Shown: positions 35,818 through 44,703, counted from the first letter of the stretch. The stretch is 64,000 nt of DNA from Streptomyces sp. HUAS MG91 (GCF_040529335.1 NZ_CP159534.1:8246001-8310000); one strand, 5' to 3'. The notes: generated by a model from the letters alone, not told the origin. Translations and numbers: made by a program.

Positions 35818-35913
35818 GGCACACGCTCCTTTCGGAAGAGAGAAGCCGGGCGGGGAAGCCGGGCAGGGGAGCCGGGCAGGGAGGCCGGGCGGGGGAGTCG
35901 GAGGTACCGGCGG

Positions 35914-37185
35914 TCACGAACCGGAGGACATCGCCGAGGTGATGGCGTCGGACGCCTTCTTCGCCTCCCGCTCCGGATCCCCGCCCGCCAGCACGGCCGT
36001 CATGTAGTCCTTGATCGGGTTCTTCGCCTCGACGGCCGCCCACTCGGGCGTGTTCGGCGTCGCGTGCCCGACGGCCGCGCCGACCGCCATCGTCGAGGCG
36101 CCCGGGTCCTTGGCGACGGCCCCGGCCAGCGTCGTCTTGTTCGGCACGTAGCTCATCGCGAGGGCGAGCTTCTTCTGCCAGGCGTCGCCGGTCAGCGCCT
36201 TGACGAAGGTGTACGCGGCGTCGTGGTGCTGCGAGACGGTCGGTATGACGAGGTCCGACCCGCCGGTGAACACCGCGCCGGGCGTGTCCGCGCTCTTGCC
36301 GGGGATCGGGAAGAAGCCCAGCTTGTCCTTCAGTTCGGGGTTGTTCTGGGCGACCACCGCGGCGCCGCCGGGCACGCTGATGAGCTGGGCGACCGTGCCC
36401 TTGGCCATGACCTCGGCCTGCGGCGGCTGTGCCTCGTCGGAGTCCTTGGGGCCCTTGCCGAGCGCCTGGAGCTTCTTGTAGAAGGCCATCGCGCGCAGCG
36501 CCTCGGGGGAGTCGAGGGCGCCCTTCCACTTCCCGCCGGACTCGGTGGCGAGGTCGCCGCCCTCGTCCCAGACGAAGCCCGACAGGGTGTACCAGTTCTG
36601 CCCGGGCAAGTAGATCCCCTGCTCGGATCCCTTGTTCAGCTTGCGGGTGGCGGCGAGCCACTGCTCACGCGTCTTGATCTTCGCGGCGTCGACGCCGGCC
36701 TTCTCGAAGAGGTCCTTGCGGTAGACGACGACCCGGTTCGCCGCGTAGTACGGGATCCCGTACTGCTTGCCCTCGTAGGCGCCGGGCTCGGCGAGGCCCT
36801 TGAGCCAGTCCTTGCCGCCGAGGTCGCCGACCTTGTCGCTCAGGTCCAGCAGGCCGCCGCTCTGCGCGAACTGGGCGACCTGGGTGTTGCCGGTCTCGAT
36901 GACGTCGGGCGCGTCGTTGCTGGCCAGCGCGGCCGTGACCTTCTCCCCGATGCCGTCCCACTCCTGGATCTGGATGCGCACGTCGATGTCCGGGTGCGCG
37001 GCCTCGAAGCCCTTCTCGAAGTCCTTCTGGAAGGCGGCCGAGACGCTGTCGCGCATCAGCCACACGTCGAGGGTGGTCCGGCCGCCGTCGCCGGACCCCC
37101 CGTCGGTGGAGTCGGACGAACTGCAGGCACTGAGCCCGGTCACCGCGACGAGCGCGGACACACCGGCGAGCAAGCGGAGCTTCAC
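35914..37185 (-). CDS. Sugar ABC transporter substrate-binding lipoprotein
   Basis: A 423-residue extracellular solute-binding protein (family 1). The signal peptide ends in the lipobox TGLSAC, with Cys21 for lipid anchoring, followed by a Ser/Gly-rich tether. DNDAP-like segments (ALASNDAPDVIETGNTQVA) and GIPYYAANRVVVYRKDLF are typical of DasA/NgcE-like oligosaccharide binders. Its promoter carries a perfect inverted repeat at 37208-37233, probably bound by the divergent GntR protein. The likely ligand is a chitin-derived sugar, inferred from the GH20 and chitinase neighbours. Confidence 0.87.
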   Translation of the reverse strand: MKLRLLAGVSALVAVTGLSACSSSDSTDGGSGDGGRTTLDVWLMRDSVSAAFQKDFEKGFEAAHPDIDVRIQIQEWDGIGEKVTAALASNDAPDVIETGNTQVAQFAQSGGLLDLSDKVGDLGGKDWLKGLAEPGAYEGKQYGIPYYAANRVVVYRKDLFEKAGVDAAKIKTREQWLAATRKLNKGSEQGIYLPGQNWYTLSGFVWDEGGDLATESGGKWKGALDSPEALRAMAFYKKLQALGKGPKDSDEAQPPQAEVMAKGTVAQLISVPGGAAVVAQNNPELKDKLGFFPIPGKSADTPGAVFTGGSDLVIPTVSQHHDAAYTFVKALTGDAWQKKLALAMSYVPNKTTLAGAVAKDPGASTMAVGAAVGHATPNTPEWAAVEAKNPIKDYMTAVLAGGDPEREAKKASDAITSAMSSGS

Positions 37186-37207
37186 GGTTCACCTCTGGGG
37201 TGCCGGA

Positions 37208-37233
37208 CCTGACCAGTTCTCCAACTGGTCAGG
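37208..37233. promoter_or_regulatory. Perfect inverted repeat, candidate GntR operator of the sugar operon
   Basis: CCTGACCAGTT (37208-37218) and AACTGGTCAGG (37223-37233) are perfect 11-bp arms 4 bp apart, 23 bp upstream of the binding-protein start. The half-site ACTGGTC is the same heptamer found in DasR dre sites, but the halves face outward here instead of inward. Confidence 0.7.
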
Positions 37234-37329
37234 TGACCTCTGATGGTGGAGAAAGCTGGCATAGACCATTGAGCGCGTCAACCCCCCTGTTGAACTGCGG
37301 AAGTTGTCGATCAATGGATCCGCGTGGTG

Positions 37330-37349
37330 AACTGGTCAGGTAACTGGTC
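37330..37349. promoter_or_regulatory. Direct AACTGGTC repeats upstream of the GntR gene
   Basis: AACTGGTC occurs at 37330-37337 and 37342-37349, spaced 12 bp, ending 21 bp before the GntR start. They repeat the half-site of the 37208-37233 palindrome and suggest autoregulation. Confidence 0.6.
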
Positions 37350-37370
37350 GTACGACACGAGGGGGCGGGA

Positions 37371-38222
37371 GTGAACGCCGAGGTGAACGCAGGCACCCCG
37401 GGAGCGGTGCTCAAGCGGGAGCGGGTGCGCGACCACATCCTCGAACTCATCGAGTCGCAGCGCCCCGGAGACCCGATCCCCTCCGAGCGCACGCTCTGCG
37501 CCGCTCTCGGAGTCTCCCGGCCCACCCTGCGCGCCGCGGTCGACGAACTCGTCGCCGCCGGCCTTCTCGTCCGCGAACACGGACGCGGCATGTTCGTCGC
37601 CCCGGAGAAGATCACCCAGGAACTCGTCGCGCGGGAACAGGCGCTGACGGTGCCGCAGGCCGCGGGCGCCTGGTCGAGCCGGCTCCTGGAGTTCACCACG
37701 ATCCCGGCGGGCGCCCGCGTCGGCCGCAGGCTGCGCCTGTCACCGGCCGCGAAGATCGTGTACGTGGCCCGGCTGCGGCTCGTCGACGGCGCGCCGATGG
37801 CCATCGAGCACCTGCACATCGCCGCCGACCTCGTCCCGGGGCTCAGCGCGCAGGAGCTGGAGAGCGGTGACCTGTACGAGCATCTGCGGGCGCATCACGA
37901 CGTTCACGTCCGCGAAGCGACCCAGGCCATCGAGCCGACCGTCGTCAGCCGCGCGGAGGCCGACCTCCTCGACGTGCCGGAGCTGTCCCCGGCCCTGCTG
38001 TTCGAGCGGCTCACGTCCGACACCACCGGCCGGCCCGTCGAGTACGTCCACTCCCTCTACCGCGGCGACCGCTACCGCATCGTCTCCCGGCTCACCCTGG
38101 GGCCCGCGGCCACCGCGGCCGAGCCGTCCGGCGCGGGGCACCACCCGGGCATCCCGCCCGGCGACTTCGCCCACCGCGACACCCTCGCCTCGTCCACCCG
38201 GGGCGACGTCCAGGGGCCCTGA
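37371..38222 (+). CDS. GntR/HutC family regulator, DasR-like paralogue
   Basis: A 283-residue regulator. The winged helix (IPSERTLCAALGVSRPTLRA with LLVREHGRGMFVAPEKITQE, ~35-80) and UTRA domain (RLRLVDGAPMAIEHLHIAAD, then VEYVHSLYRGDRYRIVSRL) follow the DasR layout, including the conserved VxSxYRGDRY near the end. It is divergent from the sugar ABC operon. It probably senses a phosphorylated amino sugar or related ligand. The C-terminal ~35 residues are an unstructured extension. GTG at 37371 has GAGGGG 6 nt upstream. Confidence 0.87.
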   Translation: MNAEVNAGTPGAVLKRERVRDHILELIESQRPGDPIPSERTLCAALGVSRPTLRAAVDELVAAGLLVREHGRGMFVAPEKITQELVAREQALTVPQAAGAWSSRLLEFTTIPAGARVGRRLRLSPAAKIVYVARLRLVDGAPMAIEHLHIAADLVPGLSAQELESGDLYEHLRAHHDVHVREATQAIEPTVVSRAEADLLDVPELSPALLFERLTSDTTGRPVEYVHSLYRGDRYRIVSRLTLGPAATAAEPSGAGHHPGIPPGDFAHRDTLASSTRGDVQGP

Positions 38223-38303
38223 CCGGGGCGGGCCGGGCGCCGGGCCCCGCCGCGCCGGTGCCGCCTGCGCGGTGTGCGGCCCGGCCCTGGTTACGGTTCC
38301 GCC

Positions 38304-38744
38304 ATGGCCGACTACCGCATCGAAACCGTACGCAACGGCGAGCGCGACTGGACCGCCCGCAACGACCGGGGCGCCGAGGTCCGCATCGCCCCCGCCGACT
38401 CGGCGGGCGCCCAGCCGTCCTTCACCCCCGTGGAACTGCTGCTCGCCGCGCTCGGCGGCTGCGGCGGCCTCGTCCTCGACCGCACCGCGCGCACCGTCCC
38501 CCACGACGACCTGCGGATCGTCGTCGAGTCCGTCTCCCGCCCCGAGGACGACGGCCGTGTCGGCAGGGTGCGGATCAGCTACGAACTGGAGCTGCCGGAG
38601 GGCGACACGGCGGCGGCGGACACCTTCGAGCGCGGTGTCCGCCTGACCCATGAGAAGTACTGCACGGTCAGCCGCACGGTCGAGCACGGTGCCCGCGTGG
38701 AGGCCCTGGGGCCCGACGGGACGATGCTCTTCCTGGGCGGCTGA
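38304..38744 (+). CDS. OsmC family protein
   Basis: A 146-residue OsmC/Ohr-fold protein: a beta-rich N-terminus, the central helix PVELLLAALGGCGGLVLDRT with the first Cys (~54), and THEKYCTVSRTVEHG with the second (~116). Ohr/OsmC proteins reduce organic hydroperoxides using this cysteine pair; both are kept. ATG at 38304 was chosen from the family start. It follows the GntR gene by 81 bp and is convergent with the chitinase, 16 bp away. Confidence 0.85.
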   Translation: MADYRIETVRNGERDWTARNDRGAEVRIAPADSAGAQPSFTPVELLLAALGGCGGLVLDRTARTVPHDDLRIVVESVSRPEDDGRVGRVRISYELELPEGDTAAADTFERGVRLTHEKYCTVSRTVEHGARVEALGPDGTMLFLGG

Positions 38745-38760
38745 CCGCTTTTCGCCGTTG

Positions 38761-40473
38761 CTACGGCAGGCTGTGCACCTTCGGTCCGACGGAGTTGGAC
38801 CACGCGCTGCCCGCCGTGGCGTCCCAGTTCGTGGACCAGGTCATCGCGCCGCGCAGCCCCGGGTAGGTCTTCGCGGGCTTGAACGAGCCGCATCCAGTGC
38901 CCCGCGCGAGGCAGTCGAGCGCGTTGTTCACCACGGACGGGTCGACATAACCGCTGCCCGCGCCGCGCGTGGAGGCCGGGACACCGAGCCCGACCTGCGA
39001 CGGGTCGAGGCCGCCCTCCAGCTGGATGCAGGCGAGCGCGGTGAGGAAGTCCACCGAGCCCTGGCTGTAGACCTTGCCGTCGCAGCCGAGCATCGAACCG
39101 CTGTTGTAGTACTGCATGTTGACGACCGTGAGGATGTCCTTCACGTTGAGCGCCGTCTTGAAGTACTCGCCCGACGTGGACTGCATGTCGATCGTCTGCG
39201 GCGCCATGGTGAGGACGAACTTGGAGCCCGCCTTCGCCGCCAGGGCCCGCAGCGCCTTCGTCATGTAAGTGGAGTTGAGGCCGTTCTCCAGGTCGATGTC
39301 GACACCGTCGAAGCCGTACTCCTGCATGAGCGCGTACGCGCTGTTGGCGAACGCCGTCGCGGAGGCGTCGCTGTTGACCGAGATGCTGCCCTTCTCGCCG
39401 CCGACCGACAGGATCACCGACTTGCCGGCCGTGTGCTTGGCCGCGATGTCCGCCTTGAAGTCCGCGGCGGAGGCGTAGCCGACGGCCGGGTCCAGGTTGA
39501 AGGTGATCTGGCCGGGCGTGGTCGTCGCGTCGGCGAACGACACCGCGATGATGTCGTACTGCGAGGAGACGTCGCGGAGCTTCTGCACGGTCGCGCCGTT
39601 GTTGAAGTTCTGCCAGTACCCGGTCAGCGCGTGCTTGGGCACGGTGCCGCCACCGGGGTTCCCGCCCCCGGTCGGCGCGGTGCGCGCGCTCACGGCGGTC
39701 GACTTGGCCGACTCACCGGCCGCGTTCGTGGCGCTGACCTGGAAGCTGTACGAGGTGTCGGCGGTCAGGCCGGTGACCGTGGCGGAGGCGCCCGTGGTCG
39801 AGGCGACCTTCGTGCCGCCCCGGTAGACGTTGTAGCCGGTCGCGCCGGAGACCGGCGTCCAGGACAGGTCCACCGTGGAGGACGTGGTGGCGCCCGCGGC
39901 GAGCCCGGACGGCGTGCCCGGGATCACCACGGGGTCGCTGCCGCCGCCCCCGTCGGGGCCGAAGACGTTCACGTCGTCGACGTAGTACGCGCCCTGCCCG
40001 TACCAGCCGTGCGTGTAGATCGTGACGGAGGTCGTGCTCGCGCCGGTCTTGAAGCTGGTGGTCAGCTGCTGCCAGGACGAGGCGCCCGGGGTCCACGTCG
40101 ACACGTCGGTGGTGCCGGTGCCGCTCGCGCCGAGGTACACATAGCTGCCCTGCACCCAACTGCTCAGGGTGTACGTCGAGTTGGGCTTCACCGCGACGGT
40201 CTGGCTGCACTGGGCGGTGTCCTGGCCCGCCGGTGTGGCCTTGAGCGCCTTGGCGCCGCCGTGCACGGGGGACGAGACGGTCGCGCCGCTGCCCGCGCTA
40301 CAGGTCCAGTTGCTCAGGTCCGACTCGAAGCCGGCGTTCTTGGCGACGTTGACGTCGGCGGCCTGAGCGGGGGCGGCGAGCGCGGTCACGCCGAGCGCGG
40401 CCGCCGAGGTGACGGCGAGCGCGGCGGCAAGGCGCCGGGGTGCGCCGGGTCTGCCATGACGAGCACGGTCCAC
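38761..40473 (-). CDS. Secreted chitinase (GH18) with carbohydrate-binding and FN3 domains
   Basis: A 570-residue exported chitinase. The signal peptide ends at APAQAADV. A CBM (NAGFESDLSNWTCSAGSGAT, ~35-165) is followed by an FN3 domain (PSGLAAGATTSSTVDLSWTP, ~180-265), a Gly-rich linker and a GH18 barrel with the intact catalytic motif FDGVDIDLEN (D-x-x-D-x-D-x-E, ~415). GTG at 40473 has GGAGG 6 nt upstream. A TGGTCCAGACCA element lies 70 bp upstream, as in DasR-controlled chitinase promoters. It would release chitooligomers for the nearby ABC importer. Confidence 0.92.
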   Translation of the reverse strand: MDRARHGRPGAPRRLAAALAVTSAAALGVTALAAPAQAADVNVAKNAGFESDLSNWTCSAGSGATVSSPVHGGAKALKATPAGQDTAQCSQTVAVKPNSTYTLSSWVQGSYVYLGASGTGTTDVSTWTPGASSWQQLTTSFKTGASTTSVTIYTHGWYGQGAYYVDDVNVFGPDGGGGSDPVVIPGTPSGLAAGATTSSTVDLSWTPVSGATGYNVYRGGTKVASTTGASATVTGLTADTSYSFQVSATNAAGESAKSTAVSARTAPTGGGNPGGGTVPKHALTGYWQNFNNGATVQKLRDVSSQYDIIAVSFADATTTPGQITFNLDPAVGYASAADFKADIAAKHTAGKSVILSVGGEKGSISVNSDASATAFANSAYALMQEYGFDGVDIDLENGLNSTYMTKALRALAAKAGSKFVLTMAPQTIDMQSTSGEYFKTALNVKDILTVVNMQYYNSGSMLGCDGKVYSQGSVDFLTALACIQLEGGLDPSQVGLGVPASTRGAGSGYVDPSVVNNALDCLARGTGCGSFKPAKTYPGLRGAMTWSTNWDATAGSAWSNSVGPKVHSLP

Positions 40474-40543
40474 AGAATGCCTCCGGGGGAGAGGAGTAGG
40501 GCGGATGTGGACGACGGTGGCCACCGATGTCGTGCGCCAAAGT

Positions 40544-40573
40544 TGGTCCAGACCATTCCCGTTGTCAAGACCT
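40544..40573 (-). promoter_or_regulatory. DasR-like elements (dre) in the chitinase promoter
   Basis: TGGTCCAGACCA at 40544-40555 matches the DasR consensus core TGGTCTAGACCA at 11 of 12 positions. A weaker copy TTGTCAAGACCT lies at 40562-40573, 18 bp away. Paired 12-bp repeats of this type are known in Streptomyces chitinase promoters. Confidence 0.7.
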
Positions 40574-40672
40574 GTGGAGGGACGAGGAGTTCGGGGGGTA
40601 CGAGAACGGCGCCGAACACGAGGTTCGGCGCCGCCGCGGAGCGGGCCTCCGGGGCCCGGTGGTGGTGAGGTG

Positions 40673-41173
40673 TCAGAGCAGTCCCCGCGCGTACGCGGCC
40701 TGCCCCACGTGCTGCAGATCGTCCGAGAGCACACTCACCAGGCGCACCCCGAGTGTCACCGCCGGATCCCACCGATCGTCGACGATCCGGTCCAGATCGG
40801 CGTCCGTGAGGCCGGAGAGACAGCCCAGGCTCTGCTCGTGCACCGCGTCGTGGTAGCCGAGCAGCAGCTCCCCGGAGGCGACGCGCACCTGGCCGACCTC
40901 CTTCGCCGTGTGCCCGTACCCGGTGTCCGTCCGGTCCAGCGGCAGATCGAACCGCTCGGCCCAGCCCTGCGCGAGCCACACCTGGTCGGTCCCGGCCGCG
41001 TCGGCGACGTGATCGTCCTGCACGCGCGTGAGATGCCAGATCAGCCAGGCGATCGAATTCGCCCCGTCGCCGGGCCGCGCCTGCAACTGCTCCGGGGAAA
41101 GCCCGCCGACGACCCCGTGCACCTCTTCCTTAATGCGGTTGTAACCGTCAATGAGCAGGTCATGTGAGTGCAT
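40673..41173 (-). CDS. DinB/DUF664 family protein
   Basis: A 166-residue four-helix DinB-fold protein with conserved metal-site histidines in SIAWLIWHLTRVQDDH (~48-63) and LSDDLQHVGQAAYARG near the C-terminus; the first helix carries LLIDGYNRIKEEVHGVVGG. Members of this fold are often mycothiol-dependent or of unknown function. ATG at 41173 is the only start giving the full first helix. It diverges from the hypothetical gene at 41418 across 244 bp. Confidence 0.83.
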   Translation of the reverse strand: MHSHDLLIDGYNRIKEEVHGVVGGLSPEQLQARPGDGANSIAWLIWHLTRVQDDHVADAAGTDQVWLAQGWAERFDLPLDRTDTGYGHTAKEVGQVRVASGELLLGYHDAVHEQSLGCLSGLTDADLDRIVDDRWDPAVTLGVRLVSVLSDDLQHVGQAAYARGLL

Positions 41174-41376
41174 GGTGTGCAGTGTCGTCGACGCGGCGCA
41201 TTTCGGCCAATGGAGGCCGCGAATATGCCGGAAGACTGGCGTGAAAAGCGTGGTGACAGGGAGCGGCGAGTGCCGATACTCGACAAGTGGGACGGTTGAA
41301 CATTGTGCGGAATCGGCGGGCCGCGGTAGCCGGCAGACCCATTGACCGGCCACCTCCCGCCGTACGGGTCGATTAC

Positions 41377-41404
41377 TGATCACGCGCCACCGCGTAAGTG
41401 ATCA
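41377..41404. promoter_or_regulatory. TGATCAC/GTGATCA inverted repeat
   Basis: Perfect 7-bp arms at 41377-41383 and 41398-41404, with further CGCG symmetry inside, 13 bp before the gene at 41418. It could be an operator or a 5' mRNA hairpin. Confidence 0.4.
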
Positions 41405-41417
41405 ATGGCGCCAGGCA

Positions 41418-41849
41418 ATGGGGGAGATCGTGCACGACGAATTCCTGTGCCATGTCACCGCATACGGAATATGCGGCGGACAGCGCGTGGGTGTCCCGCT
41501 CGGTACCTACCGGGCCCCGACCCTCCCCCTCGCCCTGTGGTGGTTGCGCGACCGCGCCACCTGGATCGCCGAACGCCTCGACCCGCGGCCCGACCTGCCG
41601 CACCTGCCCGAGGGCGCCCTGATGCCCGTCGCCGACGACGCCCCCGACGTGCCCTCCCTGCTGCGGGCCTGGTGCGCGGACACCGAACACCAGGAGCGCG
41701 TCGCCGAGGAACTGGCCGGCGGCCGTCTCGTCCGGCTCGCCACCCGCGACGACACCACCGAGTACGAACTCCTCGCCGAGTCGGTGGACGCCCTGCGCAT
41801 GGCCCGCACCGTGCCGCGCGCCGAGGCCCCCGTGCCCGCGTCGGTATGA
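41418..41849 (+). CDS. Conserved hypothetical protein
   Basis: A 143-residue soluble protein of a family I do not recognise. It has an N-terminal HDEFLCHVTAYGICGGQRVG, a Trp-rich LALWWLRDRATWIAERLD (~35-52) and an acidic middle. It contains two cysteines early and one in LLRAWCADTEH, and has no signal or membrane segment. ATG at 41418 or GTG at 41430 could start it; GGGGGAG at 41420-41426 favours the latter. It stands alone between the DinB and I36-like genes. Confidence 0.6.
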   Translation: MGEIVHDEFLCHVTAYGICGGQRVGVPLGTYRAPTLPLALWWLRDRATWIAERLDPRPDLPHLPEGALMPVADDAPDVPSLLRAWCADTEHQERVAEELAGGRLVRLATRDDTTEYELLAESVDALRMARTVPRAEAPVPASV

Positions 41850-41949
41850 CCTGACTAATCGCCGTCACGGGTGAATGCGTGCGTGCGGGCCCCCGCGCAC
41901 GGGGAGTGTGGTCACGCACAGTGAGAACGACCACCTCGGGGCCGCCCAA

Positions 41950-42309
41950 ATGAAACACAGATACGCATTCACCCTCGCGCTGCTCGCCGCCACGGCCGCA
42001 CTCGTGCCGGCCGCGTCCGGCGCTCAGGCCGAGAAAGGACCCGGCCAGGTCTGCTTCTGGACCGAACCCGGCCAGCACGGCCAGGCCTGGTGCTATGCGC
42101 CACCCGGATACGCCGAGGCCGAGAACGGCACACAGCGCCGTGCCGCGTCCTTCGAATCCCGCGTGGGCCAGAGCGTCTACGCGATCAGCTACACCGTTTC
42201 CAACTGCCTCTACCGCGAGATCCGGCGCGACGACTACTCCGAGAACTGGGAGTGGGTCGGCAAATTGGACGGCGTCAGCGACAACACCATGGGGTGCGAG
42301 CAGGGCTGA
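41950..42309 (+). CDS. Secreted peptidase inhibitor I36-like protein
   Basis: A 119-residue exported protein. The signal peptide is HRYAFTLALLAATAALVPAA, with likely cleavage after ASGAQA. The mature part has the beta/gamma-crystallin-like I36 pattern (GQVCFWTEPGQHGQAWCY, then ASFESRVGQSVYAISY) and four cysteines, implying two disulfides. Family members include the Streptomyces metalloproteinase inhibitor SMPI. It is the first gene of a three-gene operon with a lipoprotein and a second I36-like protein. Confidence 0.75.
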   Translation: MKHRYAFTLALLAATAALVPAASGAQAEKGPGQVCFWTEPGQHGQAWCYAPPGYAEAENGTQRRAASFESRVGQSVYAISYTVSNCLYREIRRDDYSENWEWVGKLDGVSDNTMGCEQG

Positions 42310-42316
42310 ACCGGCC

Positions 42317-42853
42317 ATGATCCACCGCACCCGCGTCCGGACCCTCGCGCTCGTCACGGGCGCCCTGCTGCTCGCCGGCTGCGCGAGCAACCGCCCGACC
42401 GGTCCGGCCCGCTCGCCGGACGACACCGTCAGAGCAGCCCAACTGGTGCTCGCCGACCACTGTCTGACCGACCGGGGACTCACCCCGCCCCGGCCCGGAC
42501 AGCGCGCACAGAGCCCGGCCGACGAAGAGCGCGTCGCCGACGCCCTGTTCGGCCGGCCGCCCGCCGAACTGTCCCTGACCCTGGCGAACGGCATCCCCGT
42601 CCGCGCCCACACCGACGGCTGCCTCGCCGCCGCCCAGCGCACGCTCTACGGCGATCAGAAGCGCTGGTTCCAGGTCTCGACCGTCGTCAACAACCTCAAG
42701 CCCGAAGCCGCCTGGCGCCACACCTCGCTCGCCGCCGTGCGCGAGCGGCACCGGGCCGACCTGACCACGTGGCGCCGGCTGCGCGCCCACGCGCTCGACG
42801 TGTCCGCACGGATCCTGCGCACCACGCCCGACCCCACCGGAGGAACCCCATGA
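42317..42853 (+). CDS. Putative lipoprotein of unknown function
   Basis: A 178-residue protein with a short lipoprotein signal (LALVTGALLLAGCASNRPTG; lipobox LAGC, Cys ~22). The mature part is helical, with two cysteines (LVLADHCLTDRGLTPPR and VRAHTDGCLAAAQRTLYGDQ) and WRRLRAHALDVSARIL at the end. I do not recognise the family. It starts 7 bp after the first I36-like gene and overlaps the second by 4 bp (ATGA), so the three products are co-expressed and all leave the cytoplasm. Confidence 0.75.
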   Translation: MIHRTRVRTLALVTGALLLAGCASNRPTGPARSPDDTVRAAQLVLADHCLTDRGLTPPRPGQRAQSPADEERVADALFGRPPAELSLTLANGIPVRAHTDGCLAAAQRTLYGDQKRWFQVSTVVNNLKPEAAWRHTSLAAVRERHRADLTTWRRLRAHALDVSARILRTTPDPTGGTP

Positions 42854-43218
42854 AGCACCCGCTCGCCCTGCTCGCCGCCGCCGCGCTCGCCCTCGGCGGC
42901 GCCGCCGTCACCACCACCGCGTACGCCGCCCAGTGCCCCAGCGGCGAGTTCTGCGCCTGGACCGACGCCAACTACACCGGGATGCGCTGGAACTGGTCCG
43001 GCGACGACCACGACTGGGAGCCCGGCATCCAGGACGAGGACTCCTCCTGGGCCAACCACGGCATCTCCGGACCCGGCATCAAGGACCACGTCCAGGTCTA
43101 CGAGAACCCCGGCCTGATCGGACTCGGCACGGTCTGTCTGGCCCCGGGCCAGGAGATCCCCTACGACAGCTGGGGCAACGACAGCGGGGACTCGCACACC
43201 TGGAAGATGGAGTGCTGA
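42850..43218 (+). CDS. Secreted peptidase inhibitor I36-like protein (second copy)
   Basis: A 122-residue exported protein. The signal peptide is LALLAAAALALGGAAVTTTA, then YAAQCPSGEFC starts the mature chain. The I36/crystallin-like domain has CAWTDANYTGMRWNWSGDDH, VQVYENPGLIGLGTVCLAPG and a C-terminal Cys, four mature cysteines in all. It is only distantly similar to the partner at 41950. ATG at 42850 overlaps the lipoprotein stop. Confidence 0.77.
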   Translation: MKHPLALLAAAALALGGAAVTTTAYAAQCPSGEFCAWTDANYTGMRWNWSGDDHDWEPGIQDEDSSWANHGISGPGIKDHVQVYENPGLIGLGTVCLAPGQEIPYDSWGNDSGDSHTWKMEC

Positions 43219-43269
43219 CCCCACACTGATCCTGCACTGAACCCGGACTCCCGCCCGTCCGGAGGGAGT

Positions 43270-44508
43270 TCAGAACGCGTCCGCCGTGTGCGGCGACAAC
43301 CCGGCGGACAGCGCGGCGTCGAGCATCGGCGCCGCGCCCGGCGTGTGCTCGGTGACCAGCCCCGCCGCCACGAGCGCGGACACGGTCACCGACCCCATGA
43401 AGGCGCTCGCCAGATCGCGCACCTCCAGGGACAGGTCGGGAGCGTCCCCGGTCGGGGCGTACGAGAAGCCGTCGGGGGACGCGATCAGCCGGAACGTCCC
43501 GTCGTTGGCGGGCAGGAGCGGGTCGCGGACCTCGAGCACCACGTCCACCGGCGCGTTCCAGGAGCGCGCGGCCAGCGCCGTACGGACGTCGACGAGCCGC
43601 ACCCACAGCGCCGGAAACTCCTCCGTGACCCGCACCTGGTCGAGATCGCCCGCGAACAGCGGCAGCGGATCGTCGACCGGACGCCCCCAGGCCCGCACCC
43701 GGTCCGTCAGATCGATCCCGGCCAGATAGGTCCACAGCGCCGCCGCGACCTCCGGGGAGTCCGCCTCCAACTCGTCCAGACGCACCAGCCCCCGCACCTG
43801 CGACGCCGCCTCGCCCTGCTTCGTACGGTAGATCGCGTATCCGGCGAGCGGTTCGCCGAGCACCACCACCCGGGCCGGCGAGAACTCGTCGTCCTCCTCG
43901 TCCTTCTCGGCCAGCCACTCCTCGTGCCACCAGTCCCGGGTGCGCGCGAGCCGCCCCGCCCGACGGGACCTCGTCCCCTCGAAGTACGGGCCCAGCACAT
44001 CGGGCGCCGCCTCCGTGTCGACGAGACGCAGGGGGCGGGGATCCGGCGGAATGCGCAGGGCCAGCGGACGACGGGTGTCGATCTCCACCGTCGTGCCGTA
44101 CGAACCGGGGCCGAAGCCGAAACGCCCGTAGATCGACGCCTCCGAGGCCCACAGGGCGACCAGCGGCGCACCCTGGGCCACGCAGCGCGCGAAGAGTTCA
44201 CCGATCATGCCCGACAGCACGCCGCGCCGGCGGTGCGTCGGGGCCACCGACACGAACGTCAGCCCCGGACAGGCCAGTTCACCGCCGCCGGGCACGGACA
44301 GGTCGAAGGGGTGCGCGGCCGCGAAACCCACCAGCTCGTCGTCCTCGTAGGCGCCGATCCGCAGGCAGGTGGCGAGCGTCTTCTCGTGCCGGCTCCGCAG
44401 GTCGCTCTCGGGAGACTCGTGGAAGACGAGATAGGCCAGGGCCAGGGCGCGCGGGATCTCTGACTCGGGAACGTCACGGAACCGGACGGAAGACGCATTC
44501 ATGATCAT
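43270..44508 (-). CDS. Eis-family GNAT N-acetyltransferase
   Basis: A 412-residue protein with the three-part Eis layout: an N-terminal GNAT domain with acetyl-CoA loop VAPTHRRRGVLSGMI (~90-104), a second GNAT-like domain (ARVVVLGEPLAGYAIYRTKQ), and a C-terminal SCP2-like domain ending in Phe, whose carboxylate acts in catalysis in Eis. Mycobacterial Eis acetylates aminoglycosides at several amines. The substrate here is unknown. ATG at 44508 or 44502 may start it. It is convergent with the I36 operon. Confidence 0.88.
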   Translation of the reverse strand: MIMNASSVRFRDVPESEIPRALALAYLVFHESPESDLRSRHEKTLATCLRIGAYEDDELVGFAAAHPFDLSVPGGGELACPGLTFVSVAPTHRRRGVLSGMIGELFARCVAQGAPLVALWASEASIYGRFGFGPGSYGTTVEIDTRRPLALRIPPDPRPLRLVDTEAAPDVLGPYFEGTRSRRAGRLARTRDWWHEEWLAEKDEEDDEFSPARVVVLGEPLAGYAIYRTKQGEAASQVRGLVRLDELEADSPEVAAALWTYLAGIDLTDRVRAWGRPVDDPLPLFAGDLDQVRVTEEFPALWVRLVDVRTALAARSWNAPVDVVLEVRDPLLPANDGTFRLIASPDGFSYAPTGDAPDLSLEVRDLASAFMGSVTVSALVAAGLVTEHTPGAAPMLDAALSAGLSPHTADAF

Positions 44509-44703
44509 TCAGCCTAGCCGTGAGCCTTCACTCACGCGACCGGCCTCAGACACGTGACCGGCCTCAGAGGCGACCGCCGTGTCGCGACCGTCGGGGCGGC
44601 GGGGTCCGGGCCACCCGAGGCCGCGCGGGATCGGAGTCCTCTGAGGCGCAACCTTTCTTCCCCGGTTCCGCGCCCGGCGGATGCACCTCCGCGCCGACTT
44701 CCC

